A stretch of DNA of 17,608 nucleotides from Pseudomonadota bacterium (GTDB taxonomy: Bacteria > Desulfobacterota > Desulfovibrionia > Desulfovibrionales > Desulfovibrionaceae). The position numbers and the translations under genes were made by a program. Positions 1 to 8,662 of this stretch are shown here, in pieces. The stretch is from the NCBI GenBank assembly GCA_023390395.1, contig JAEWCY010000235.1, positions 1 to 17,608 on the forward strand, read 5' to 3'. How positions within the stretch are numbered: position 1 is the stretch's first letter; each line of letters starts with the position of its first letter. A model generated the notes under the pieces. That model was given only the letters and a program-made list of their open reading frames with translations, had not been told where the DNA came from and made no database searches.

Positions 1-1
1 C

Positions 2-2095
<2,094 letters not shown>

Positions 2096-2123
2096 GCGGC
2101 GGCGAGCGCCGAACGGAAAGAAC

Positions 2124-2148
2124 AAAGGGGCCGCGAGGCCCCTTTTTT
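2124..2148 (+). terminator. Intrinsic terminator of the SNF2 gene
   Basis: A 9-bp perfect stem (AAAGGGGCC at 2124-2132 with GGCCCCTTT at 2137-2145), GCGA loop, running into six T residues (2143-2148), 28 bases after the helicase stop. It also faces the 3' end of the converging reductase gene, but the T tract is on the + side only. Confidence 0.9.
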
Positions 2149-2169
2149 GCGCCCGGCGGCGGACGTCCC

Positions 2170-2817
2170 TCAATATCCGACCGTAAACCGCCGTCCCGTA
2201 TGCTTCGGGGCTTCCAATTCGTCGATGAGGGCCACGGCATAGTCGGCAAGGCTAATGCGGCTCTCGCCGTCCGGACCGACGAGGAGCTCGTCCAGGCCCA
2301 GGCGGAAGACGCCGGTGCGCTCGCCCGGCACGAGCAGGTGCGAGGGCGAAAGAAAGGTCCACTCGATGCCGGGCTCCAGCCGCAGCATCTCCTTGACCTC
2401 GGCCGTGGACCTGGCCCCGCCCTCCCACTCCTTGGGGAAATCCGGCCGGTCCATGTTGCGCCCGCCGCCGGGCACGACGAGCGTCCCGGCCCCGCCCACG
2501 GCCAGGATGCGCCCGACCCCGGCCCGCTTCATGGCGTCGAGGATGGCCCGGGTGCCCCGGCGCTGGGCGGCGATGCGCTCCTCGACCGGGAGGTCCCTGG
2601 GCGGCGCGTAGGCGTGGATGACGGCCTGGCTTCCGGCCAGGGCCGAGGCCAGACCGGCGACGTCGGCCACGTCCACGGCCTTGGCCGTGAGTTTCGGATG
2701 GGACGGCAGCTTCTCCACATGGCGCACGACGGCCGTGACCTCGTGGCCCCTGGCCAGCGCCTCCTGCAAAACGACGGAACCGACGTAGCCCGTGGCCCCG
2801 ATGATCGCGATGCGCAT
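2170..2817 (-). CDS. NAD(P)-binding reductase, NmrA/SDR-like (NAD(P)H-binding family)
   Basis: 215-residue single-domain Rossmann protein. The N-terminal glycine motif GATGYVG (residues 7-13) after the first beta strand, and the body of the protein, fit the atypical short-chain dehydrogenase/NAD(P)H-binding family (PF13460-like; relatives include YwnB and QorB/YtfG). It is expected to be a soluble cytoplasmic NAD(P)H-dependent reductase, or a redox sensor, acting on quinones or other electrophiles; the substrate is inferred only from relatives and context. The ATG at 2817 has a strong Shine-Dalgarno, GGAGGAG (2822-2828), six bases upstream. It is transcribed divergently from an HxlR-type regulator across a 119-bp gap holding a palindromic operator, the classic arrangement of a regulator and its target. 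No truncation is seen; length is normal for the shorter family members. Confidence 0.88.
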   Translation of the reverse strand: MRIAIIGATGYVGSVVLQEALARGHEVTAVVRHVEKLPSHPKLTAKAVDVADVAGLASALAGSQAVIHAYAPPRDLPVEERIAAQRRGTRAILDAMKRAGVGRILAVGGAGTLVVPGGGRNMDRPDFPKEWEGGARSTAEVKEMLRLEPGIEWTFLSPSHLLVPGERTGVFRLGLDELLVGPDGESRISLADYAVALIDELEAPKHTGRRFTVGY

Positions 2818-2855
2818 GTTGCTCCTCCTTGCGGCGGCAGGCCGCTTTGCAGGCA

Positions 2856-2872
2856 GGTTATCATTTGTTACC
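2856..2872. promoter_or_regulatory. Imperfect palindrome, possible second operator half
   Basis: GGTTATCATTTGTTACC is an imperfect 17-bp palindrome. Its right arm GTTACC equals the right arm of the perfect repeat at 2904-2921. It is 39-55 bp upstream of the reductase ATG, where its promoter would be expected (GATAAC on the minus strand is a possible -10). It could be a weaker binding site for the HxlR protein. Confidence 0.35.
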
Positions 2873-2903
2873 AGGTTGTGAAGTAGGCAACTGCGACTGC
2901 CCA

Positions 2904-2921
2904 GGTAACACGGCCGTTACC
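2904..2921. promoter_or_regulatory. Candidate HxlR operator (GGTAAC-N6-GTTACC)
   Basis: Perfect inverted repeat with 6-bp arms and a 6-bp spacer in the divergent intergenic region. It ends two bases before the Shine-Dalgarno of the hxlR gene (AAGGA, 2925-2929) and starts 87 bp upstream of the reductase ATG. Palindromes of this size between a winged-helix repressor and a divergent target are typical operators. Assignment to HxlR is inferred from position. Confidence 0.65.
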
Positions 2922-2936
2922 CGAAAGGACGTTCCC

Positions 2937-3356
2937 ATGACCGCAAGCGACGCCGCCTCCCCCGAAGACGCCGCGCGCCGGGCCGGCCCCTGCCCGGTGC
3001 GCGAGGTGCTCGACCGCATCGGGGACAAGTGGAGCGTGCTCGTCATCCTGAACCTGGGCGAGCGCGGCCGGACCCGGTTCAACGAACTGCAACGGGCCGT
3101 GGGCGGCATCTCCAAGCGCATGCTGTCCAAGAGCCTGCAAAGCCTGGAGCGCGACGGGCTGGTGGCGCGCATGGTCCAGGCCGGACGGCCGCCGGCCGTG
3201 GCCTACGCCCTGACCGACCTCGGCCAGTCCCTGCGCCAGCCCATCGCCGCCCTGGCAGGCTGGGCCACGGCCCACGGCGAGGCCGTGGCCGGGGCGCGAC
3301 GGGCCTACGACGAGGCGCGCGCCAAAGCCTCGGCCGCGGCCGGCTGCGGCGGCTGA
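2937..3356 (+). CDS. HxlR-family winged-helix transcriptional regulator
   Basis: 139-residue DNA-binding regulator. The hallmark HxlR segment runs from CPVREVLDRIGDKWSVLVI (residues 19-37) through the helix-turn-helix ISKRMLSKSLQSLERDGL, with the wing around residues 76-92. The conserved N-terminal Cys19 sits where redox-sensing members (for example Bacillus YodB and HypR) carry their thiol switch; a second cysteine, Cys137, is at the extreme C-terminus, so a disulfide or modification switch is conceivable. The ATG at 2937 is chosen because AAGGA (2925-2929) lies seven bases upstream and the family signature begins soon after; a longer in-frame extension to 2829 would run through the operator. 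It probably represses itself and the divergent reductase. Its transcript ends at the hairpin near 3447. Confidence 0.93.
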   Translation: MTASDAASPEDAARRAGPCPVREVLDRIGDKWSVLVILNLGERGRTRFNELQRAVGGISKRMLSKSLQSLERDGLVARMVQAGRPPAVAYALTDLGQSLRQPIAALAGWATAHGEAVAGARRAYDEARAKASAAAGCGG

Positions 3357-3446
3357 CGTCGTCGGCCGACGACAAGGCGCGCGAACGCTTCCGCGCTTCC
3401 CGGCGAAACGCCTGCTCCTTCGCCCGCCTCCCCTCCCCCAAACCAA

Positions 3447-3482
3447 ACGCCCGGGGCATCGCTGCCCCGGGCGTCGGTTTTT
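3447..3482. terminator. Bidirectional terminator between hxlR and feoB
   Basis: A perfect 12-bp stem (ACGCCCGGGGCA 3447-3458 with TGCCCCGGGCGT 3463-3474), TCGC loop, followed on + by CGG and five T residues (3478-3482). On the minus strand the stem is followed by TTGGTTT. The two flanking genes converge here, so it serves both. Confidence 0.88.
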
Positions 3483-3536
3483 GCAGGCGGCGAAACGGGC
3501 CCAAGCCGGTTCCGCCGGGAGGACTCGTCGCAAAGG

Positions 3537-5726
3537 TCAGGCCATGACCGCCGTGCCGATCTGGTAGATGGCCACGGCCACCACGAAGGCGAAGCACAGC
3601 CCGCCCACCACGGAGAAGACCGCCCACTTCCAGTTGGATTCCCGGGCGATGACCACCACCGTGACCATGCAGGGCGTGTAGAGCATCATGAAGGCGAAGA
3701 CCGCCAGCACCGCCGGCAGGGTCCAGGCCGGGTCGGCGGCCAGGCGGTCGCTCAGGGTGCCCGCGTCCTCGGGGTCCACCTCGCCCATGGAATAGGCCGT
3801 AGCCATGGTGGACACGAACACTTCCTTGGCCGCGAACGCGCCGATGAGCGCGATGTTGGCCTGCCAGGGGAAGCCGGCCAGGTTGGTCAGGGGTGTCAGC
3901 GCCTCGCCCACACGGCCGGCCACGGAATACTTGAGCGCCTCCTCGTTCCGGGCGTCGTCGATCCCCTGCTGGGCGTCCTCGGTCAGGCCGGCCAGATCCT
4001 CCTCGCTGGCCGAGGGATTGTCCGCCTTGACCTTCTCGGCCGCCTGCTCCTTTTGCGTCTCGTACTGGGCGACCGTGTCCTCGGGCAGTTCCGGGAAGGT
4101 CATGACGGCCCACATGAGGATGGACACGGCCAGGATGACCGTGCCGGCCTTCTTGATGTACTGCCAGACCCGCTCCCAGGTGTGCAGCAGCACGCCGCGC
4201 AGGGTCGGCAGGCGGTAGGGCGGGATCTCCATGACGAAGGGCGTGCTCTCGCCCTTGATCACGGTGGTGCGCAGGAGCTTGGACACGAGCAGCACGAAGG
4301 CCCAGGCCGCCAGGACCACGAAGAACATGGCCCGGGTGGGGTTGTCCGGGAAAAACGCGGCCACGAGCATGAGGTAGGCCGTGGTCTTGGCGCCGCAGAC
4401 CATGAACGGCGCGGTGAGGATGGTGGCCAGGCGCTCGCGGGGGCTGCGCAGGGTGCGGGCGCACATGACGCCGGGCACGGCGCAGCCGCCGGGGATGCCG
4501 CCGGACATGATCAGCGGCATGACCGACATGCCGTGCAGGCCGAAGATGCGCAGCACCCGGTCGAGCATGTAGGCCACGCGGGCCATGTAGCCAAGGTCCT
4601 CCAGGAAGACCAGCATGGCGAACATGATGCAGATCAGCGGCGTGAAGCTCATGACCGAGCCGACGCCGCCGATGATGCCGCTGACGACCAGCGACTGGAG
4701 ATGTCCCTCGGGGATGTAGGTCGTGCCCATCTCGCCCAGCCACTCGAAGCCCGCCTCCAGCCAGCCCTTGGGATACTCGCCCAGGGAAAAGGTCAAAAGG
4801 AACATGCCGTAGAGCACGGCCAGCATGATGAGGGGGCCGAAAAAGCGGTGGGTGACGAATTTGTCGATGGAGTCCGAGTTGTTGCGCCGCAGCTCGTCGC
4901 CGCCGCGCACCACGCCCTGCTTGATCAGGCCGTTGATGAAGCCGTAGCGCCAGTCGGCGATGATGGCGTCGGGGGTGGTGGCGCTGTGCTGGCGGGTGAC
5001 GGCCTCGGCCTCGGCGCACAGGGTCAGCAGGTCGTCATGGGTCGTGCCGGCCTTCTTGCCCTCGCCCATGACCTGCTCGTCGCTTTCCAGATATTTGACC
5101 GCCACCCAACGGGGGTCGTAGCGGCCGGTCAGGAAATTCCCCGCCTCGATGACCTTGGTCATGCGCTCGATGATCGGGTCGAGGTCGGGGCCGTAGGACA
5201 GCCGAAACGGGGACCATTTGCCCTTGGTCCTTTCGGCCGTCTCGGCCACGGCCCGCATGAGCTCCTTGCCGCCCTGGCCGAGCCTGGCCACGCAGGGCAC
5301 CACCGGCACGCCGAGGAGCTTCGAAAGCTTGTCCACGTCGATGGTCACGCCGCTGCGGCGCACCTCGTCCATCATGTTGAGCCCGAGCACCAGCGGCGCG
5401 CCGATCTCCATGAGCTGCACGGCCAGATAGAGGCTGCGCTCCAGGGCCGTGGCGTCCATCATGTTGATGACCACGTCAGGGCGTTCGTCCACGATGACGT
5501 TGCGCGCGACCAGCTCCTCCATGGAGTAGGAGGTCAGGGAATAGGTGCCGGGCAGGTCCACCAGGTGGCTTATGTGCCCGTTTTCCCGGTAGACGCCCTC
5601 CAGGCGGTCCACGGTGATGCCGGGGTAGTTGCCCACCCGGGCCGAGCCGCCGGTGATGGCGTTGAACATCGTGCTCTTGCCGCAGTTGGGCTGGCCGGAG
5701 ACGGCCACGCGGATGGTCTGGGCCAT
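3537..5726 (-). CDS. feoB: Ferrous iron transport protein B
   Basis: 729-residue inner-membrane Fe(II) transporter with a cytoplasmic G domain. G-domain motifs: G1 GQPNCGKST 11-19, the switch threonine in NYPGITVD (33-40), G3 DLPG 57-60 and G4 NMMD 117-120. A helical linker leads to the membrane part. The first gate region has GGCAVP at 413-418 and VCGAK at 443-447, with cysteines 415 and 444 in the positions typical of FeoB; the second gate region carries AAKEVF at about 632-637. Length is close to the family norm (E. coli ~773). The ATG at 5726 is one base after the feoA stop, and GGAGG inside the feoA tail supplies the ribosome site, so the two are co-transcribed and probably translationally coupled. 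Expression is expected to follow the Fur-like promoter near 6062-6090. Confidence 0.97.
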   Translation of the reverse strand: MAQTIRVAVSGQPNCGKSTMFNAITGGSARVGNYPGITVDRLEGVYRENGHISHLVDLPGTYSLTSYSMEELVARNVIVDERPDVVINMMDATALERSLYLAVQLMEIGAPLVLGLNMMDEVRRSGVTIDVDKLSKLLGVPVVPCVARLGQGGKELMRAVAETAERTKGKWSPFRLSYGPDLDPIIERMTKVIEAGNFLTGRYDPRWVAVKYLESDEQVMGEGKKAGTTHDDLLTLCAEAEAVTRQHSATTPDAIIADWRYGFINGLIKQGVVRGGDELRRNNSDSIDKFVTHRFFGPLIMLAVLYGMFLLTFSLGEYPKGWLEAGFEWLGEMGTTYIPEGHLQSLVVSGIIGGVGSVMSFTPLICIMFAMLVFLEDLGYMARVAYMLDRVLRIFGLHGMSVMPLIMSGGIPGGCAVPGVMCARTLRSPRERLATILTAPFMVCGAKTTAYLMLVAAFFPDNPTRAMFFVVLAAWAFVLLVSKLLRTTVIKGESTPFVMEIPPYRLPTLRGVLLHTWERVWQYIKKAGTVILAVSILMWAVMTFPELPEDTVAQYETQKEQAAEKVKADNPSASEEDLAGLTEDAQQGIDDARNEEALKYSVAGRVGEALTPLTNLAGFPWQANIALIGAFAAKEVFVSTMATAYSMGEVDPEDAGTLSDRLAADPAWTLPAVLAVFAFMMLYTPCMVTVVVIARESNWKWAVFSVVGGLCFAFVVAVAIYQIGTAVMA

Positions 5727-5727
5727 C

Positions 5728-5958
5728 TTAGAGCGCCTCCACGGAAATGTAGTCCGCCTCGTTGTTGCGAAGCGACAGGGTGAAGCCCTTCATGCGCACG
5801 GCCACCGGATCGGCCAGGGGCGCGCGCCCCACCACCATGAGCTGCGTGCCGGGCACAAGGCCCATGTCCCGAATGCGGCGACCGAGCTCCCCGCTCGCCG
5901 TGACCGCGTTGATGCACCCCTTCTGATTGACGGCCAGCTGCCGCATCGATGTGACCAT
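5728..5958 (-). CDS. feoA: Ferrous iron transport protein A
   Basis: 76-residue cytoplasmic SH3-like protein that assists FeoB. The FeoA pattern is clear: a short N-terminal strand, then GELGRRIRDMGLVPGTQLMVV (residues 23-43) and the closing strands with MKGFTLSLRNNEADYISVE. The ATG at 5958 is preferred over the internal ATG four codons later because AGGAGG (5965-5970) sits six bases upstream of it. It is the first gene of the feoAB operon, with feoB starting one base after its TAA. Confidence 0.95.
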   Translation of the reverse strand: MVTSMRQLAVNQKGCINAVTASGELGRRIRDMGLVPGTQLMVVGRAPLADPVAVRMKGFTLSLRNNEADYISVEAL

Positions 5959-5977
5959 GGCTCCCCTCCTTGTAGAC

Positions 5978-6040
5978 CCGCCGCCGGATTCTCGCGGCGG
6001 TCGGTGGTCCACGCCCGGGAAAACGCGACGCTCCCGGGCG
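5978..6040 (-). other. Structured 5' leader of feoAB (two GC hairpins)
   Basis: Between the predicted feo promoter and feoA are two inverted repeats: CCGCCGC/GCGGCGG (5978-5984 with 5994-6000, 9-nt loop) and CGCCCGGG/CCCGGGCG (6012-6019 with 6033-6040, 13-nt loop). Neither is followed by a T tract, so they are not ordinary terminators. They match no riboswitch I recognise. They may stabilise the mRNA or simply reflect high GC. Confidence 0.4.
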
Positions 6041-6061
6041 CGGACGGGCGTCGGAGGCAAT

Positions 6062-6090
6062 CTGTAAATGATACTCAATATCATTGTCAA
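6062..6090 (-). promoter_or_regulatory. Predicted feoAB promoter
   Basis: On the minus strand a consensus -35 TTGACA (6090-6085) is followed after 16-17 bp by a weak -10 (TTTACA or TTACAG). The spacer is almost filled by a Fur-like palindrome. It lies ~105 bp upstream of the feoA start. Confidence 0.6.
6067..6085. promoter_or_regulatory. Fur box
   Basis: Palindrome AATGATA-N5-TATCATT (19 bp), close to the classical GATAATGATAATCATTATC Fur consensus, in AT-rich surroundings that stand out in this GC-rich region. It overlaps the -35/-10 spacer of the predicted feo promoter, so iron-loaded Fur would block polymerase. Confidence 0.8.
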
Positions 6091-6111
6091 CAACGCCGAG
6101 GAAGTCCGACG

Positions 6112-6145
6112 AAAAAAGTTCCCCGCCCGGGGCTGGACGCCGGGC
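6112..6145 (-). terminator. Likely terminator of the metallophosphoesterase gene
   Basis: Read on minus: GCCCGG/CCGGGC (6145-6140 with 6130-6125) or the alternative CCCC-GGGC-GGGG stem, then AAC and six T residues (6117-6112), shortly after the stop at 6156. The stem is imperfect relative to the others in the window, but the T run is clear. It insulates the feo promoter from read-through. Confidence 0.55.
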
Positions 6146-6155
6146 CTCCGCGGGC

Positions 6156-7475
6156 TCAGGTCGCGGCCAGCAGGGACGCCGACGCGGCGAAGCCGGCGGG
6201 CGTGACGTTGGTCATGGCCAGCCAGTAGACGGGCAGGGTCTGGGGCGTGACCGCCGCCGACGTGTCCGCCTGGGCCGTGTAGAAATTGGAGTAGGCCGCC
6301 TGGGAGACCGGGTCGAGCATGACGCCGCCGGCCACGGACAGCCAGTCCCCGGGCGTGGCCAGGGAATGGCCGTAGACGTCGGCGAAGTCGTATTCCAGGC
6401 TCCAGCCCGAAGCCGGCGCGGCCAGGTTCAGGCTGTAGGTGGCCTTGTCGAGCAGCGCCGCGCGGGCCGTGTCGTAGGTGTAGATCTCGTAGCCGGGGTT
6501 GTTGTCGTCCACGGGCGAAATGGACAGGGAGACGCTGGCGAGTTCCACGGGCGCGAACGCGGCGTCGAAGGAGACGAGGCGGAACTCGTCGCGGTGGGTG
6601 TGGCCGGTGAAGGTGGCGGCGATGGTGGAGGAATAGGCCGTTTCCAGGGCGACGAAGGCGTTGTCGAAGCTGTCGGCCAAAAGGCCCTTGTAGGCGTCCT
6701 GGCCGTCCGTCGCCGCCTTGTCGGCCATGGACTTGGCGTCCGCACCGGGAGGGATATGGGCCACGACCCAGACCTTCTGGAAGTCCCGGGCGGAATCGGC
6801 CAGCTCGTCCGCGAACCAGGCCAGTTCCATGATCCCGGCGGCGGTTTCCTCGGATTTGACGGACCAATAGATGTCGTTGAGCACCACGTATTTGACGCCG
6901 GTCGGCCCGTCCGGCTCGACGGCGTAGTAGCCGCCCTGACTGTAGCCGGCCAGGAAGGCGGCCCGATCCGTGTCGTTGTTGAAAAAGGCCGTGGCCACGG
7001 TGGAGGCGGTCAGGCTGAAATAGGCGTCGCCGGGGGCGCTTTTGTAATCGCCGTTGGCGCTGTCGTTGTTGCCGATGGTCCACAGCACCGTGGCGTCGGG
7101 AAACCGGCTGTCCACCTCGCCGACGAGGAAGGCCGCCGTCTTGCCGATGAAGGCGTCGAGCCCGGCCGCGCTCGCGTCCCCGGTCAGTTCGGCGTATTTT
7201 GTCCAGAAGCCGTGGGCCAGGGCGTCGCCGGAAAAAATGAGGAGGTCCACGCCGGAAGCGGTCGCGGCCATGCTGTCCAGGGACGATTCGAGCAGCGCGT
7301 AGTTGGCGTCCGTTCCGTAGGCGGAATACCCGGTCCGACCGGACGAGGCGAGGATGGACTTCCACTGGGAGACGTCGGCGGCCGCCAGGGCCGGCGCCAG
7401 GGCCGGGTCGGCGAAGGGGTCGAAATGCACGTCGGAGAGCACGAGGACCGAACCCGTCGTCGCGGTGGTCGCCAT
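6156..7475 (-). CDS. Calcineurin-like metallophosphoesterase, acid sphingomyelinase-like
   Basis: 439-residue protein with the full set of dimetal phosphoesterase motifs: SDVHFDP 14-20 (D15, H17), FSGD 81-84, GNND 135-138, a metal histidine in VVAHIPPG (H240) and TGHTH 290-294 (H292, H294). GNND replaces the usual GNHD/GNHE, and the order and spacing resemble acid sphingomyelinase-like phosphodiesterases and yeast Ppn1-type enzymes. The C-terminal third (about 300-439) is a beta-rich extension with no recognised domain. No Sec signal peptide is visible and the protein has no cysteine, yet its relatives are mostly extracytoplasmic. It is acidic and rich in Ala, Ser, Thr and Asp, so export by a C-terminal (type I) signal is a possibility, not shown. 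The ATG at 7475 has GGGAGGTT 3-4 bases upstream. The substrate is unknown. Confidence 0.85.
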   Translation of the reverse strand: MATTATTGSVLVLSDVHFDPFADPALAPALAAADVSQWKSILASSGRTGYSAYGTDANYALLESSLDSMAATASGVDLLIFSGDALAHGFWTKYAELTGDASAAGLDAFIGKTAAFLVGEVDSRFPDATVLWTIGNNDSANGDYKSAPGDAYFSLTASTVATAFFNNDTDRAAFLAGYSQGGYYAVEPDGPTGVKYVVLNDIYWSVKSEETAAGIMELAWFADELADSARDFQKVWVVAHIPPGADAKSMADKAATDGQDAYKGLLADSFDNAFVALETAYSSTIAATFTGHTHRDEFRLVSFDAAFAPVELASVSLSISPVDDNNPGYEIYTYDTARAALLDKATYSLNLAAPASGWSLEYDFADVYGHSLATPGDWLSVAGGVMLDPVSQAAYSNFYTAQADTSAAVTPQTLPVYWLAMTNVTPAGFAASASLLAAT

Positions 7476-7526
7476 CCCAACCTCCCGTGCGTTTCCCCTG
7501 GCCGGCGACGGCCCGGCGGGACGCCG

Positions 7527-7549
7527 TCCATGCTTGGGCTTGGCATGGA
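7527..7549. repeat. Inverted repeat in the metallophosphoesterase leader
   Basis: TCCATGC (7527-7533) and GCATGGA (7543-7549) form a 7-bp stem with a 9-nt loop, 52-74 bp upstream of the metallophosphoesterase ATG. It could be an operator or an mRNA hairpin; no T run follows on either strand. Confidence 0.35.
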
Positions 7550-7625
7550 GCGCGCCTGGGCGGCTTCATGCCCGAAACGTCGTAATTCCGTGGGAAGCGG
7601 CCCGGCGAGGACATCCGCAGGGCGA

Positions 7626-7645
7626 GCGGCGGCCCGGGCCGCCGC
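7626..7645. repeat. 20-bp perfect GC palindrome
   Basis: GCGGCGGCCC followed directly by its reverse complement GGGCCGCCGC, 8 bp after the stop of the small unknown gene. As RNA it would form an 8-bp GC stem with a CCGG loop; there is no T run. It may act as a 3' stabiliser or a weak terminator. Confidence 0.4.
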
Positions 7646-7653
7646 CGGAAACG

Positions 7654-7950
7654 TCAAACCAGGGGGCAAAACGCGCCGTGGGCCACCTGATCGGGCCAAC
7701 TGGCGTCCTTGTCGGCGGAGCCGGCCGCGGGAGCGTCGGAGGAGGCGTCGGGTGCGGCCGCCGCGTCCTGGCGCAGGCGGTCGCGCAGCACCCCGGCGTT
7801 GGACCGGGCGATGCCCTGGGCGGTCATCATGGCCGTGAGGTCGTGGCGACGGGAAAATCCCAGGCGCACGTTGCCGCCTCCGTCAAGGTAGACCTGGCAG
7901 CAAAGGCGCTCGACCAGGTAACGCAGCGGATCGTGACAAAGTTCCGTCAT
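7654..7950 (-). CDS. Small protein of unknown function (98 aa)
   Basis: I do not recognise a family. Codon use is strongly GC at third positions, as in the neighbouring real genes, and the N-terminal ~58 residues look folded: two amphipathic helices flank a short strand-like stretch with CCQVYLDGGG (17-26) and LGFSRRHDL (30-38). The last ~40 residues are Ala/Asp-rich and probably disordered. Cysteines are at 5, 17, 18 and near the C-terminus. The ATG at 7950 has only a weak ribosome site (GGATGG, about seven bases upstream). A plausible promoter (TTGCCA with CATATT 15 bp on) lies in the AT-richer gap between 7951 and 8054. No signal peptide or membrane segment is seen. Without this gene the stretch 7476-8054 would be empty. 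Confidence 0.55.
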   Translation of the reverse strand: MTELCHDPLRYLVERLCCQVYLDGGGNVRLGFSRRHDLTAMMTAQGIARSNAGVLRDRLRQDAAAAPDASSDAPAAGSADKDASWPDQVAHGAFCPLV

Positions 7951-8054
7951 GACTGCGCCATCCCTGAAACTTGGTACGTCGCGAAAGGGGGAACCTTGGG
8001 AACAGTGTCACGAGCAATATGTCATTCGTAACAGTCTGGCAAATGAAACTTTGG

Positions 8055-8507
8055 TTACCCGTCACCCTCCCTGGCCGCCCCCGGGGCGGCGGCGGCCAGG
8101 GCTTCGAGCAACGGCTCGACATCGCGGAAGGTTTTTCCGAGCGAACACTCGATCATGCAGTTGACCAGGGAATGGGCGGTGTCGCCGGCCACCCGGAAAT
8201 CCGTGCGCAGCCCCCAGGCCGGCAGACCCCTGGCATGGGCGTAGCCCACCTCCCAGGCCGTGCCGTCGTCCACCTGCGGTCCGTCGATGACGGCCACCAC
8301 CAGGTCGCAGCCGGCAAGCCCGGCCAGGCAGCCCCGGAAGATGTGCTCCTTGGCCGCCGGCCCCATGGCCGGCAGGTCGTCGTCCACGAAGAGGTCGCCC
8401 GGCCACAGGGCCTCGACCCCGGGCAAGGCCGCGACGCGGTCGCGCAGATGGGCCATGAACCGGCGCTCGGCCAGGGTGAACAGGGGTCCGGCGAGATAGA
8501 CGCGCAT
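8055..8507 (-). CDS. Nucleoside 2-deoxyribosyltransferase family protein
   Basis: 150-residue protein of the PF05014 fold. It begins with the family signature MRVYLAGPLF, followed by the helix with ERRFMAHLRDRV. Asp75 lies in VVAVIDGP, the catalytic-type glutamate Glu86 in DDGTAWEVGYAHARG (80-94), and Asn116 in LVNCMIE, equivalent to the subunit-crossing asparagine of lactobacillal enzymes. The classical reaction is transfer of 2-deoxyribose between bases; many bacterial homologues instead hydrolyse or sanitise nucleotides, so the exact activity is uncertain. The ATG at 8507 is chosen because the signature starts there and GGAGC is five bases upstream; an in-frame ATG at 8552 would add 15 residues that do not fit the family. 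It is cytoplasmic, stands alone, and is divergent from greA. Confidence 0.85.
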   Translation of the reverse strand: MRVYLAGPLFTLAERRFMAHLRDRVAALPGVEALWPGDLFVDDDLPAMGPAAKEHIFRGCLAGLAGCDLVVAVIDGPQVDDGTAWEVGYAHARGLPAWGLRTDFRVAGDTAHSLVNCMIECSLGKTFRDVEPLLEALAAAAPGAAREGDG

Positions 8508-8601
8508 GGGGGCTCCGTGGCAAGGCGGCGTGACGGGGGAAACGATCGACAAGGGCGGGGATACTCCGAAACGCCCTGTCCGGGCAACTCCGCCGCCTCC
8601 C

Positions 8602-8621
8602 CCCGGGCTTGACCGCCCGGG
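8602..8621. repeat. Inverted repeat flanking the greA -35 element
   Basis: CCCGGGC (8602-8608) and GCCCGGG (8615-8621) are perfect 7-bp arms around TTGACC, which is itself the best -35 candidate for greA. No T run follows, so it is not a terminator. It may be an operator. Confidence 0.45.
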
Positions 8622-8635
8622 CGGGATGGTCTAAC
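8609..8635 (+). promoter_or_regulatory. Candidate greA promoter
   Basis: TTGACC (8609-8614) and TCTAAC (8630-8635) are separated by 15 bp. Spacing is a little short; the hexamers match sigma-70 consensus at 5 and 4 positions. It would start transcription near 8642, giving a leader of about 110 nt. Confidence 0.4.
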
Positions 8636-8662
8636 CAAAAGACCGTCCGTGACCGAGTGTCT

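Noticed and set aside
4053..5783. 576-codon open frame on + opposite feoB
   Set aside because: Antisense shadow of feoB with low-complexity His/Gly/Ala content and no ribosome site.
8027..8059. GTAAC and GGTTACC near the end of the deoxyribosyltransferase gene, as a third HxlR site
   Set aside because: The arms are about 20 bp apart, not the 6-bp spacing of the two perfect palindromes, and no divergent target gene fits.
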